Origin: Desmodesmus armatus | Taxonomy: Eukaryota > Chlorophyta > Chlorophyceae > Sphaeropleales > Scenedesmaceae | Direction: 5' to 3' | Length of the DNA stretch: 64,000 bases | Assembly (NCBI GenBank): GCA_007449985.2 | Contig: VIIQ02000130.1 | Span: forward strand, 62,001 to 126,000 | Shown: positions 1 through 12,026 of the stretch, in pieces | How the letters are laid out: every line of letters starts with the position of its first letter | How positions within the stretch are numbered: the first letter of the stretch is position 1 | The notes under the pieces: generated by a model | What the model was told of the DNA's origin: nothing | What the model saw: the letters and a program-made list of their open reading frames with translations, nothing else | The model's database searches: none | Made by a program: the position numbers and the translations under genes

Positions 1-1195
1 CGTCAGGTTTCGCCTACGAGCGAATCACCATGAGCTGGCTGTGCAAGCCAGCTTCTGGCTGTGCAAGCCAGCTTCAAGAGATCTGTCTAGACCAAGATGG
101 CAACTGCACATTGGCATATGCCGACCTGAAAGGCACCACGCGCCAGCATGCCCTATGAACTTCAAAGCATAGTGCCCTAGAGTTATGACTGGTGTGCTGT
201 GGCCTTGATCGGGGTCGAATTGCTCCCAAGAGCATCTGCAGAATACAGTTCAGTGTCCCACTTACCCGTAGGTGAAATGCGTCCCGGAAGCAGTCTATCA
301 TAACTGTAAGAGATAAAAGCAGCAATGAGAGCAGTTTGGGTGTGAGCAGCAGTCAATATAGGTCCCGGTCCGTGAAGTTCCGTGAAACTGGTCTCAGGTG
401 TACATCCAGAGAACACCAACTCACGTGAAGCTCGTCAACACTTCCATACTCCTTTATGCATGACGCTATAGCTGTGCGAGGCAGGATCGCCAGCGTTATG
501 AGGATTGCAGCTGCGATCATGATGTAGAACAGCTAGGAGGATGCATAGTCCAGGATATGATTGACCTGGACTATGCAACGCCACTAACACTAAAGGAGTT
601 GAATAACTCAGCTGACTGCAAAATGGGGCTTTCTTCTTAGTCCGCAGCCTCTGGTCCAAACCTCAAAACCCTTACGACCTCAGCTGTGGGCACGCTCCTT
701 TCGTAGCCGCCCACATCCGGGCATCAAAAAGAGCTTTAAATGCTTGATATCTGTTGAGTATTATTTAAGTGCACCTCTTAGGGCCTTTTCTGCTGTCAGC
801 TAGCAGCGGACTCATCTGACATGTTTTTTTGTATCGACCTTCTGCTGCTGCACGTCATGGTAAACACTGCATAGATATTTGCAGCATCGGGTTCATCAGT
901 TGGATAACCTACGGAGACAGGACTTGACTGACCTCTGCCTGAGTGAGTGCGTGCATCATTTGTCTGATTATCTGAGACGTTTTGAAGCATTGCCGGAGGC
1001 ACTCAGCATTCTCAAGGTTGGTGAATGCAAGGATGACGAGCAGGGCTCTCATGTTTGGTGTGCCACTGGACTCTTCAGCTCCCGATCCTGGGGCTTCCAT
1101 AGACGTCACAGGATCCCTGGAAACACAGCAGAACATATCATAATGCGAAGATATGACTAAATAATATCCATGCATGGGCTTCTTCGTGCTGCAGG
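1..1195. other. Upstream region without a recognised gene
   Basis: No reading frame here resembles a known family, and the frames present are short and rich in Cys, Ser and His, as expected of noncoding algal DNA. An 18-base unit is directly repeated at 37-54 and 57-74. The last few hundred bases should hold the promoter and 5' UTR of the protease gene that starts at 1196. Confidence 0.5.
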
Positions 1196-3985
1196 ATGGC
1201 TGCAGCAGCAGGAGGCAGCATACAGCAGAGCATTGTAGAAGCTCAAGCTGACATTAGAGAGGCGAAGGAGCAGTTACAGGGGGCCGTTGGAGATGAAAGG
1301 GTGGCACTACAGCAGCGCCTGGCAGCTCTGGAGCAGCAGAAACTGTTGCTGATGCAGTCAGGTGCGACTGGATGGGCACACAGACAGTGTGCTGGTCTGC
1401 AAGTGGCCAACCCGCGAATTTGGGATCCAGATTTCTGGAGACATCTTCACTTTGTAGCAATGCTTCACCAGAACAGGTCTGCAAGATGATGCAATAACAG
1501 CAAGATGCCGACCCAAGGCAGCTGCAGCAGCAGGTAGCATCTTGTAGGGTTGCATGATGTGGCCAAACCTACAGACCCAGCATTGCGTGCTTCTGCATGT
1601 AAAGCATCCTGGAATCAATGCAGCAGCATTTCTTAGCTGTCAAGAGTGCCGAAAGCACCAGCATCTGGCAACGTGCCAGCTACCACAGGATCAGAAGCTT
1701 GTGGAGGGATTGGGCATAATGGAAGTGTTCCAGAATAGCCCACAGCCCCTGCACTCTACTGATTTGTGGTTGTCACTTTGCTTGCCCTGGCCCCTGCGTC
1801 CTTGCATGTACCCCTTCACCTCATCTGCTGATGATCCACAGCAGCAGGTGGAGCAGGTGAGATGGCGCAGGACTTTGCATCCTCCTTGTGACAACCTGCT
1901 GATGCATCCATGTTCGACTTTTGCCGCGCAACACCATATGCAAGGTGCCAGCTGCTGGTGCTCAACCTGACTTTGCACAGAAGCTCTGCAGTGCCTGCTC
2001 TGCATGCCCTTGTTTAAACAACAACAGTGTCTTGACCTTTGCTGCATGCCTTGCCCCCCACATCCTTGGTGCACCCTGCCTGCCTGGCTTCTTCCATCGT
2101 CCCACAGCAGCAGTAGGTAAGATGATGTGGGTTTCTTTGATAGTGCTTGTGGCAACCCTGCCAATCTTGAAGCCATCATCCTGATGCACCACTGCCATGA
2201 TGTGCAACATGCAGGCTACCACATATCTGCCCTTATCCTAGCAAGCGGTGCATTTGTGTTTCAGTACTTTGCCTGCTATGTTGAGCAGACAACAGTTTAT
2301 GCAGAAGTCCTGCAGCACTGTGTCAATGTTACTGAACAGCCCACAGACCCGTGCATTGCCTGCTATTGTGGAGCGGGCCTTACCATATGTGTCACCATGG
2401 CCAGCACAGAAAAGTACTGCATGCATGGGCGACCATCTGGATCATGCCACTGCTGAACTGTTTGAGGCACTGTAATTCTTTCCATGGCTTGACAGCCTTG
2501 CCATTGCATGATGCTGCAGGTACCATTCAAAGGGTGCCAGAGCCCTCAGAGCTTGCCAAGGTCGTGAGCAGGATCGTGTTGGAGGGCGAGGCTATCGGCT
2601 GTGCCGTGCGCGTCACAAAGGATGGGCTGTGCGTGACTGCTGCGCACTGCTTGGTGGACCAGGGCAAGTTTTTGAAGGGTACGACAGCCTTTGGAGGATT
2701 GCTGCAGCTGGCAGGCAGCAGCCCATATCGTGACATCTTGTTTGTACGAGGTAGGTTTGAAGTCCGCAGCAGTCCCGGCGGCTGAAGGGTCTCACCCACT
2801 GCCCATTGCAGGAGTACATAGTACATAGGTACATGAGTGCCCTCTTGCACATTGGCGTGCTGAGGTGCATAGGTGAGATGTGCGCTAGTTGCCAGGCTAC
2901 AGTGCTTTATGCAACCTGTTCACCCTTATGCCACTGGTGTGCCTTATACTTTTTGCTCGATATGTGCTAAGTGCATTTGACACCCAGGCATGTCTTGTCA
3001 CTGCAGGCCCACCAGGCGATGCCTTTGAGCTGCAGCAATCTGCACTTCTGGTACAACAGGATGTGGCATTAGCGACGTACCCGCTTGCCGTCGACAAAGA
3101 CATCAATAGGCATGACCAGCCTGCAATCACGCCTACCGTGGCCCATGGCCGTGTGGTGGCCATTGCCACATCCAATGAGCTCATGCTTGCAGACTACCAT
3201 GCAGGTAGGGCTTAAGTTTTGTACTTACCTGCACACAAAGTGGCAGCCGCAGGTATGGCAGTTTGCAGTAATTCCTCCTTCTGGGCAGAGTTCCATTAAG
3301 ATCATGATAGTGCGGCATGGCAGCCGCAGGCAGGCAAAGCGAGTCATCCACCAATTTCCTGCTTGACCTCTGGCCACATCCAGATCCTCCCTGCAATTGC
3401 CGCCCTGTCATTGCTTTCATTGCCACAGCCATGCCCAACGCTTCAGGTGGTGCGGTGCTGGTGGGCGGACGGCTTGCTGGCATCCACCTGGGTAACTCCT
3501 ACCATCTGGACACAGAGTTCCTACCTGAACAGGTATGAGGCACTTGCTCCTGCTGCTGCCTTCAGGTATGAGGAACTTTGAGGCACAAGCTCCTGCTGCT
3601 GCAACAGCTTCATGCTGATGCATGTGAACAAAATGAGCAATTGTCTGATTCATATTGCATTGTGTTGCAGGAGGAGGAGGTGCCAGACGCCAACCGCTGG
3701 GACATTGATGACGAACACATGTGGGGGAAGTGCAACCAGCCTGGGGCACAGGGCAAGAGCAAGCGAAGGGCTTCTGGAGATGTAGATGTTGCAGCAGCAG
3801 CAGCGGCGGCGGCGGCTGAGCTGCACAATTTGGCACACCACGCCCATGCCAACATCCAGCACAAGGATCAGTTGTCGATGTTTGTGCCTGTGGCAACTAT
3901 CATTCGACTAGGGCAGGAGAACAACTTGCTGTCACGATCAGACGTTGACAAGCTGCAGTACAAGCATGCAGCAAAGAGCCACTGA
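1196..3985 (+). CDS. Trypsin-like serine protease with N-terminal coiled coil
   Basis: The exon chain is 1196-1361, 2520-2750, 3007-3204, 3384-3532 and 3671-3985. It is 1059 coding bases (352 aa) with consistent phases and GT..AG ends. Residues 1-55 form a charged, Gln-rich helix likely to be a coiled coil. A chymotrypsin-fold domain follows. The catalytic His lies in VTAAHCL (about residue 98), the Asp in QQDVALA and the nucleophile Ser in NASGGAV. The usual GNSGGP box is therefore changed but keeps the Ser-Gly-Gly core. The tail is acidic, then basic (KSKRRAS), then has a poly-Ala run and an unassigned C-terminal segment. There is no obvious signal peptide, so an intracellular or organellar role is possible; substrates are unknown. 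Intron 1 is long (1158 bases) and could hide an extra exon, although the phase across it already fits. A TGTAA motif lies at 4205-4209. Confidence 0.8.
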
Positions 3986-6299
3986 TGCATGTTGTTGCAG
4001 TGCAGCTGTTGCTGCCACGCTTTTGGCGCGCTTCAGACTGCCACATGTAGTGCAACAGTTTTGACAGGCACTTGACCAATTGGGTCACTTGGCCAAGTGT
4101 TGCAGTTGACACTTCACTTGATGTAGTGACTTTTTGTGTTCTTATGTGACAGTATTGGTGGGTCTGCTGTCAAGAGCCAGTCCAAGCAAACGATTGGTGG
4201 ATGTTGTAAAGGAGACCTTCGAATTACGTGTTATACATAATATTTTCGTGGTGGATACGCGGAAGTATGTTAACCAAGTTTTGCCCAGCGGCGATTGTGG
4301 TTGAAGTCTGGTAAACATGAAGTAGCTGTGAGTGCCTTGTTTGTTGTTGGAAGATTTCAATTTCGTGAAATCTTCAAGGATTCGCGGAGGCACGTAGAGC
4401 CATAAGGGTCCACGGACAACTTGCTCAAACCAGGGCCCCAAAATGCCAAAATGGTATTAGAAACGTTCAGTTCCACTTTCGATGTTCGAGGGGAACTGCT
4501 TTAAGCTCATCTGGGGTTCAGTTCCCCTGCGTAGGTCTCTAGACCGAAAAAGGCAGGCTGGCGTATGTCTGGGGCGTCTAGGTATCGGTTCACTGTTGAG
4601 CCTCACTTTCCAACAGAGCGCATTACAGTACATGTACGTGTGCATGTATTCCATGCCGCCTGGACTTGGACTGGCTGGTTTAATTGGACCAAGTGTGCTG
4701 GCTTGGACTGCCTGACACACGGTGTGTGGTCAATACACCGGAGCCATATCTGAAAGTTGTAAGTCTTCCTGTGCCTTATCAGAAGAGTAATCAGCACAAA
4801 ACCTACAAACGCGTGCAGCTTGATTTTGGCGTGCTTTGAGTTTGGCGTGCTGCACAGTACGTACTGCCAAGTGTATGCAGTGTAGCTGCAGATGCTCAAC
4901 AGACTTGCTGTGAGCCTTAGGGTCTGGCAGTTCCAGAACATGATTCAGCAGGCCAAAACACCAAAGCAGCCCTCACACAGGCTAGCTGGATGCTGCAAGC
5001 AGGAGCAGCATGAGAAGTTCTGAACAGCGCGCTCTGGCACGTCAATCGTGTATGCACAGCTTTCTAGGCTGATGATGTCTTGGCAAAGCTTGTTAGGACC
5101 TGATCGCCAGCAGGAGCAAATGCAACCAAAACAGCGCAAGAGCAGGTATGTTGTTCAATGCACTCCAGCCTGAGGTATCTAAGGGACTGTTGCAGCTCAC
5201 GGCCGACTGCAGGCTTGAGGCAGCCAGACCCGGGCTGCTGGTCTGCTGGTGACCAGCAGCAGGAGGCCCAGAAGCACGAGGATGGGACGGGGTTGGTTGA
5301 TGGTTGTGTTGAGAGTGGAGCCACGAGCCCTGTCAGCTGCTGTGTGCCATGGCACTAGACTGAGGCTGCCTTGGGCTGGCTGTTGCAATACCAACTTGAT
5401 TTTCTATGGGCGTGCTTTTATCCAAGCTGCCCGTGGCTAATGTTCACATGGTGAATAGCGTGTGCTTCATGTGCAGTGCGCTCCTGTTGCCGTCGTGCTT
5501 GTTGGCATCAAGTTTGTACGAGGGGTCTCCTACTGACCATCTGAGCAGCACGGGCCTAGAAATCATTTCGGGCCTCAACACCTCAACCTCAAGTGGACTC
5601 CATGTGGACTGGCTGGACTTCACATGTACACAACAGGCGCAGTCAGTATATCATGCCCAGTGTAGTCCAAGGGTCGTTAGTTCACAACCCAGGGCCCGGA
5701 GGGTGGTTTTGAATTTCCCTTCTGGTGAACCTGAGCCTGAAGTGCCACTGTCTGCTAGCGCCAGGGGTGCAGACTGAGGTGTTGTGCCCCTTTACGCAGG
5801 CCCCCAGAGTTCAGAGAGCCACTTCCCGTCGTCATCACTGATGTAACCTTTATGGAACCATTATGCTATCATGCATTGTTGCTTGTACTGCGGCAGTACA
5901 TGCTTCGTTGCTTTGGTGGCAGCTGGCAGTTTGCACCGGTCGCAAGTTTTTGCAGGCAATGAAAGATTTCACTGACAGCCTGGGGGGTCAATGCGGTTGC
6001 GTACGTCACCTCCTGCAAAAACAGCGAATTGTCGCCTCTAGTGGTCGTGGAACTATTACAGTTGCAGCGTTTGTTTTAAATTTCAGCTTCCTGTAGGTGG
6101 TCGGCACATCCATCCTACAATCTGAATCACAACTCCTGGTCAAACGTTTGACCCTAAGCTGTAGTAGGGTCGCCGATTGACGCTTAAAGCAACGGTGCTC
6201 GCTGCTAGACACAAATTCACCCGCCTTACTGCAACCCGTAGCACGTTCTCACGAGTAGAGTAGGTTGCCTTCAGCACGCCAACTTGGCAAGAAGAAAAG
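3986..6299. other. Gene-poor spacer
   Basis: This spacer lies between the protease stop and the carbonic anhydrase start. It holds the protease 3' UTR (TGTAA at 4205-4209) and presumably the carbonic anhydrase promoter. Frames of 60-140 codons exist on both strands, but none shows a recognisable domain, splice-consistent chain or family motif. A short hairpin-like stretch with GGGT..ACCC arms lies at about 5668-5690. Confidence 0.45.
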
Positions 6300-9200
6300 A
6301 TGGCCACTCCAGCGACGCTACTGATGATCGCCCTGATCAGTGTTGCTACGTCAACTCATGCCTGCATTCACGAGTTTGGCACCATTGCTGAGGCTGCGGT
6401 ACGTGCGGAGAACAACTATAGTGTGCCGTGACGGTTGCATGTATCCGCGCAAGTGCAGCACTGCGTCCTCAATAAAGCTTTCAGACCTGGCAGTGGGTTG
6501 CCTTTTGTAAGGCATTCGGCCGCCTGAGCGCGGCGAAGCGTCTCGTCTCCTTGAACAGGACACAATCATTGAATGCAGCGCCCAGCAAGTCAACACACCA
6601 CCCTGACCCCCTGTGCTGTTTGTGCTCCCGACCTTCCTACACAGGCTCTTGCTGGCGCCCACTACACGTACAGGTGCGTATCAGGATCGATCCAGCAGCT
6701 GAGGACGGGCCACGCTTCCCAGTCTGAGCTGTTTGCACTGACTGCTGTGGGCACCTGGCCAGTTAAGCGTCTCCTTCAATGCGCCCAGACCCTCTCAGCC
6801 AGCTGTACAACAAATGGCCAGCCTGTGCACCACATCTCGGACCCAGCACCCAAGAGTGTCACATCTGCACTTGCCATCCCAGTACTTGCTGCCCAATGCG
6901 CCAATGCACAGCATTCGGTGGCGCACCCTTGCATTCACTGAGCTGCACCACATTACCCAATGTGCCATGGCATGCTGTCCTGCAGTTACAACGGCCTCGA
7001 CTGGCCCAACACCTTCACAGAGTGCCGAGGAACCCGCCAGAGCCCAGTGCTCCTACCCGGCTCTGGTGCTGCCGCCCAGGCCCTAGGCCAGCCTGACGCC
7101 AAGTCCAACTTCTCCTACGGCACCCTCAGTAACGCCAAGGTGGTGAACAACGGCCGCACGCTGCAGGTCTCCCTGCCAGCAGACTTCACGTCTGATGTCA
7201 AGATCCCCATCAAGGGTAAGCTACTGGGCTTCTCTTGGAACAGCTCTTGAACAGCAGACAGCGTGGGGGTCCGCCCCCCCCCCCCCCTGTACCTAAACAA
7301 AAAAACAGACAGCGTGGGCTGGCGCAGCTTGCCAAGCTAGTGGCTAGCGGCACCTGGGCTTCACACGTGCAGCCATTGCTCAACGTGGCTGTGCCCTATT
7401 AGTCTTCACTGCGCATTGCGCATTCAGAGGCACTACCTAGCCTGTGCAGCTGCGCAACACCCCGGTTGTTGGATGGCATGCGACTGCGCAGACAGCAACC
7501 TGCCTTGGGCCCGCCTGCGCTGCTTCAAGTTATGTTTCACGCCCACACTTGGGTTGATGCAGTCTGACCTCCTTGAGCTGTGACATATATCTTATATATA
7601 AATCTTATAAATCTCCCCACAAAGCTGCAGTGCAATGCACAACTTGGTACCCACCAGTCACGAGGAGCTCGGAGCTGATGGCTGGAAGCTTCTTTTTGAT
7701 TATGCAGGTGCCGCCAGCAACGCCACCCATCTGTCTGTCCTGAACGGCAAGGGTGAGGTGTCCTACGTCAAGGCCACACCTGCACAGTTCCACTTCCACT
7801 CTACCTCAGAGCACATCATGTCAGGTAGGTAGGAGGCTTTCGTAGCCACAAGTGATCTCTGTAGGGTATAAAGCCTTGCTGCACCTTCCCTGAAAGTGCA
7901 ACTGCTGCTTTTGAACAGATAAGCACACTCTTGACCCCCCAGACCCTTGTTACAAGTTGGTCTTCGCACTATCAAGTGTACTATGTGTCTTGACGGGCAG
8001 CTTTCTTGATGCAGGCTTGCCAAGCAGTGCCCCATGCTGTTCGCTTAGGCCTGCATGTGCCTGCATAACACATGTACCTTACTCCTCACATGTACCCCCA
8101 CCCCCTGTTGCCAACTGCAGGTGCTGAGTACCCCCTTGAGATGCACATTGTGCACTTTGTCAAGAAGGACCAGCTCGCAGCTTGTGAGGATCCAGGCTGC
8201 CCTTTGGTGCTGGGGATCTTCATGTCTCTCACAATGAAGGAGGATGAGGTGAGCAGGGCACCCAGGATTCTGTTACCAATATGATCTTGTGGGCTTGAGC
8301 TTTTTGTGCTGGCCGGTATGATTACACTGGTTGCTGAAACTGGTGTGGGGCTGCTCACCACGTGTTTTGCTGCTACATTACTCCTTGCCGTAGAAACCAT
8401 GCCATGCCATCAGCTGACCCTCACCCCTTTCGCAATCCGCCTGCCTGATGGCGGTTGCCGGCTGGATGATATCTGTGAGCTTTGAACTTGGGAACTGGTC
8501 TTGTTGCAGGGGTGCCAATAATTCCAAAACATGTCACATACAGTGTATGCACATTCCAGTATCAAGTATGCATGTTATTTTTGCTATGCAGGTGAAGCCT
8601 GAACTGCGCAAGCTGATTGGGGCCATGCCCTTCCATGAGGGCCGCACCGCCAACATCTCAGGCGACCTTGATGTTGGTGCCCTGCTGCCAGAGGAGCGCT
8701 CATACTTCACATATGAGGGCAGCCTCACCACACCACCTTGCACGTGAGTCACTGGTGTTGTCACCAGTCTCAACCCGCATAGCTCTGCAGACCCAACACA
8801 GAAGTCAGTCACTTAGTTAACTGACAAAGGCTGCTGCAGGGTGCTATCACTGCTTTTGCATTCAAATGCGCAAGTTGCGCTGGGTGTGCTTCTGGCAGGT
8901 CATCTGTGAGGCTCAAAGTATCTGCCATGCTGCACACGCCCCCTGCCAGTGCACTGGCTTGCCCTACAGCCCAGCCACTCCAGTCGATCATTTGTGTGCG
9001 TCATCAGTGAATGGCTGACCCAGCCATCCACCGACATCATGCGCCATGAGCCTCTCCGGGCTTCACAGCCACAGGGTGTGTCTACACGTGAGATTTTAGC
9101 AACGCATAAAAGCCGCAGAGTCATGCCTGTTATTATTCTGTTGACAACTTCTGATGTACGCTGTACTGGCTGCAGTGAGGGCATCCTGTGGCACGTGCTG

Positions 9201-9909
9201 ACCACCCCCATCAAGATCAGCCGGAGCCTGCTGACCAAGTACAAGGAGGCTGTGGGTGACCTCTACTGCCAGGAGGAGGACGACAAAAAGGAGGAGGATG
9301 GCAAGAAGGACGCTGAGCGTGACAATGACACAAAGCTTGTCAACGGCACCTACTTCAGGCTGCCACCAGCAAACAAGGGTGAGCTGCCAGTGGTTACCCC
9401 GGGTAGGGGCCCTCTGCAATGAAGAGATGTCAGCTACGCACGTGCTTTCATGCTGCCAGTGCAAGAACATGCTATGCCGAGGCGGCTAAATAGCTGTACA
9501 GCTAAGGCTCTAAGCTCAACCAGCATGGTGGGAGGAGGGTAGGCTCTACTGTGGCAGTGTTGTGGCGCCACTCTGCCAGACGTGTTGGCCCACAACCTGC
9601 AGCACACTGCAAACACACGCTGTAGGACTATTTTTTTGGTGCTGGCATACAAGGTTTGTCATGGTCGGTTCAGCTGTAGGACTGTTGACTGAACCTCACG
9701 ACCCAGCACCCCATGGTGCTGACCCAGCAAGCACCACATTGACCAAGGTTGCAGTGAAGTGTTAGTGCTGTCTGCGCCTGACGCCACGGTGTGTCATGTG
9801 TCCTGTATTGCTGCTGGGTGCTGCAGATGGCTGTGTGAAGCTGGCCAACGGGAACAACTACCGTGAGGTGCAGCCCATCAACGACCGCCCAATCAAGCTT
9901 GCAACCTAA
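6300..9909 (+). CDS. Alpha-type carbonic anhydrase, secreted/periplasmic type
   Basis: It interconverts CO2 and bicarbonate; in green algae such enzymes supply inorganic carbon at the cell surface. Eight exons: 6300-6398, 6645-6673, 6986-7215, 7708-7824, 8121-8248, 8592-8743, 9176-9378 and 9827-9909. They give 1041 bases (346 aa) with all phases matching. The first ~22 residues are a hydrophobic signal peptide (MATPATLLMIALISVATS). Family motifs are TRQSPVLL, QFHFHSTSEH with zinc ligands His148 and His150, the third ligand His167 in EMHIVHFVKK, and SLTTPPCTEGILWHVL at the active-site wall. A Lys/Glu/Asp-rich insert (EEDDKKEEDGKKD) precedes the C-terminus, comparable to the spacer region in Chlamydomonas CAH1-type enzymes. 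Exon 2 is only 29 bases long. Function is confident; localisation is inferred from the signal peptide. Confidence 0.93.
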
Positions 9910-12026
9910 GTAGAGATGCCAAGCCAGACAAGTGCTTGGGCGCGTGCAAGCGTCGGCGTCCCTGAGAATGGTGTGGTGGCAGGGTTGGGGTTGTGGGGTT
10001 GCGATTTATCTGCTTGTACCTTGAAGAGCCACTGCCTGCAGGAAGGCCATGGTGAACTTGCTTTTTATGCAGGGTGATCGTCCTGTTTCATGCACCAGCC
10101 CTTGTGAAGTGTGCTCATGTGGCCACGTGGCCCCTGGTTTTGCACTAGTGCAGGTTGATTTTTTTTGGCAGTTTTTTTTTTGCACTAGTGCAGGTTGATT
10201 TTTTTTGGCAGTTTTTTTTTTGCACTAGTGCAGGTTGATTTTACTGGCAGTTTTCAGGGGCTGCCACCTAGTGTGATGGGCCGGATGGGCTTGTGTGGGT
10301 TTACCTGGCGTGCGGCTCACTTGCCATGGCGAAGGATTTTTTTGCGACTTGTGATGGCTGGGTGGAATAGGGGTGCAGTTGGGTGCCACGCACCGCAGCT
10401 GGCGCGTAAGGTGGCGCAAGTGTGGTGACGTGTGTATTGGGTGCAGCATGTGATGGTGTCAGTCCTCAGGGGCCTGACGCACCAGCCTGGGTTGACTTGA
10501 CGGGAGAGCTTGAGGGCATCAGATGTTGCTTGCCTGAGGTTGGGAATGACTTTGTGTGGTGGCTGCGTTTGAAAGCGTTCGGAAGCGGGAGGGGGTAACA
10601 TTTCCGTGTGGTGTGGAAAGGGTTGGAGAGCCTCTCCAGTGTCATGATGTGGGAGTTGCCCTGAGGGCATGTACTACGGACCCCCGCAAGGCTTGGATGC
10701 CTGTCTGTTAAGCAGACTGCTGTGGTCAAATGCGCAAGGTACTGTGTTGTTCTCAAGCCGGCCCTGCCTTGTGGGGTGAGGTGTGACGGTGGTTTCCGCC
10801 AGGCGCCCACCTGCAACAGCTTGGCTACTCTACTGATACTCCTTTTCCAGCACTGGACCTGAATGGTCCTGAATAAAGATGTGCGCGTGCCGCATGGCAT
10901 CTGCGCTGAGGCATGTCCAAGCTTGGTTGGAGTTTCCAGTGGAAATGGGTGTCCTGCTGATGAGCATGTGGCTAGCCAAGGCTTGTTGCTGGCGCGCATG
11001 AGGGTGGGCGTGTTTGGGGTTGTGCTCATCTTGGGCAGCCTGCTACCTGGGTTTACCATATCCACCGTCATGTGTGATTGTGCGCAAGCTTACGGCGTGT
11101 GATTGTGCGCAAGCATATGGCGTGGCCGTAGTGAACCTGTGTGGGCCAAGCTGCCCAGCACACCGAGTGTGTGGCCTCCATTGCACAGCCAACATCTCTT
11201 GTCTGGGCACTAGGTGAACAGCAGCAGCGGTATCTTCCGCTGTGGTGTTCCTGGAGTTGGCCGTTGTTGGCACAGAGGTGGTGCTGTGTCGCTTGACTGT
11301 GTGGACAACTTGTGGTGGCCTCCAGTGTCTATTAATGGGTTTGTATGTACGAGCAGCATGGCGGCCGTGTGGTAGTACTGATCATTGTAACCAAGCGTAC
11401 GCGATCATGGCCCATGGACGGAAGGCTTGCACTGCAACCCTGCAAGCCATGACAGCTGTCTGGCTATACCGTCCTGCCCCCCAAACATCAGCCGAAGAAT
11501 GTGGCCGCAATGCCTATCGGATGGTGAAAGGAAAGGAGTATCTGCTGTCAAAACCCTGGCATGTCATCATTCATGGCATGCACACAAGGAGCAGAACACA
11601 GGATTAGTGCAGAGCACAAGTCACCCAAGCAACTTCACACAACATTCCATTTTTCAGCTCTGTCATGTCGTTTGCAGGGGGATGTGACTTAAGGTAGCAA
11701 CTGTCACATCAGTGTTACACCAGCGTCATGCCCTTGCACATACCCTTCAAGGCTTGCACAGAATTGACAAACACGGCAGCATGGATGATAATTGACAGTA
11801 TGATCAGCTTCTCATGCAGATGCCACACACATCGGCCCGGTACATGACAGGAGCTAGGAATAAACCGTCAGATCAAAAGAAGCAACCGCCATACCAACCG
11901 CCATGACACACGCTTAAAGCTTAACCGAGCCGTCACCTTAGAGCACGATAGTAACGGTGATTATGGTGTTGCTGGTTGTGCTACCAACGTTTAACATCAC
12001 GCCCACTGTCCACACACCTCCACTTC
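9910..12026. other. Spacer with tandem repeats, no recognised gene
   Basis: This is the 3' flank of the carbonic anhydrase gene and upstream region of the START-like gene. It holds a 40-base tandem repeat (10141-10250) and a 25-base direct duplication at about 11070-11119. A 201-codon open frame on the minus strand (10466-11071) has no family resemblance and is low in coding character. It could be a decayed mobile element, but I see no supporting motif. Confidence 0.45.
10141..10250. repeat. 40-base tandem repeat, about 2.7 copies
   Basis: Each unit begins TGCACTAGTGCAGGTTGATT, followed by a T-run, GGCAG and a second T-run. Copies start at 10141, 10181 and 10221. The first two are identical; the third loses the long T-runs and then diverges. 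It lies 230 bases after the carbonic anhydrase stop, so it may fall in the 3' UTR. Confidence 0.9.

Noticed and set aside
10466..11071. 201-codon minus-strand frame
   Set aside because: No domain, no splice context and no reverse-transcriptase or transposase motif; length alone is not enough in GC-rich DNA.
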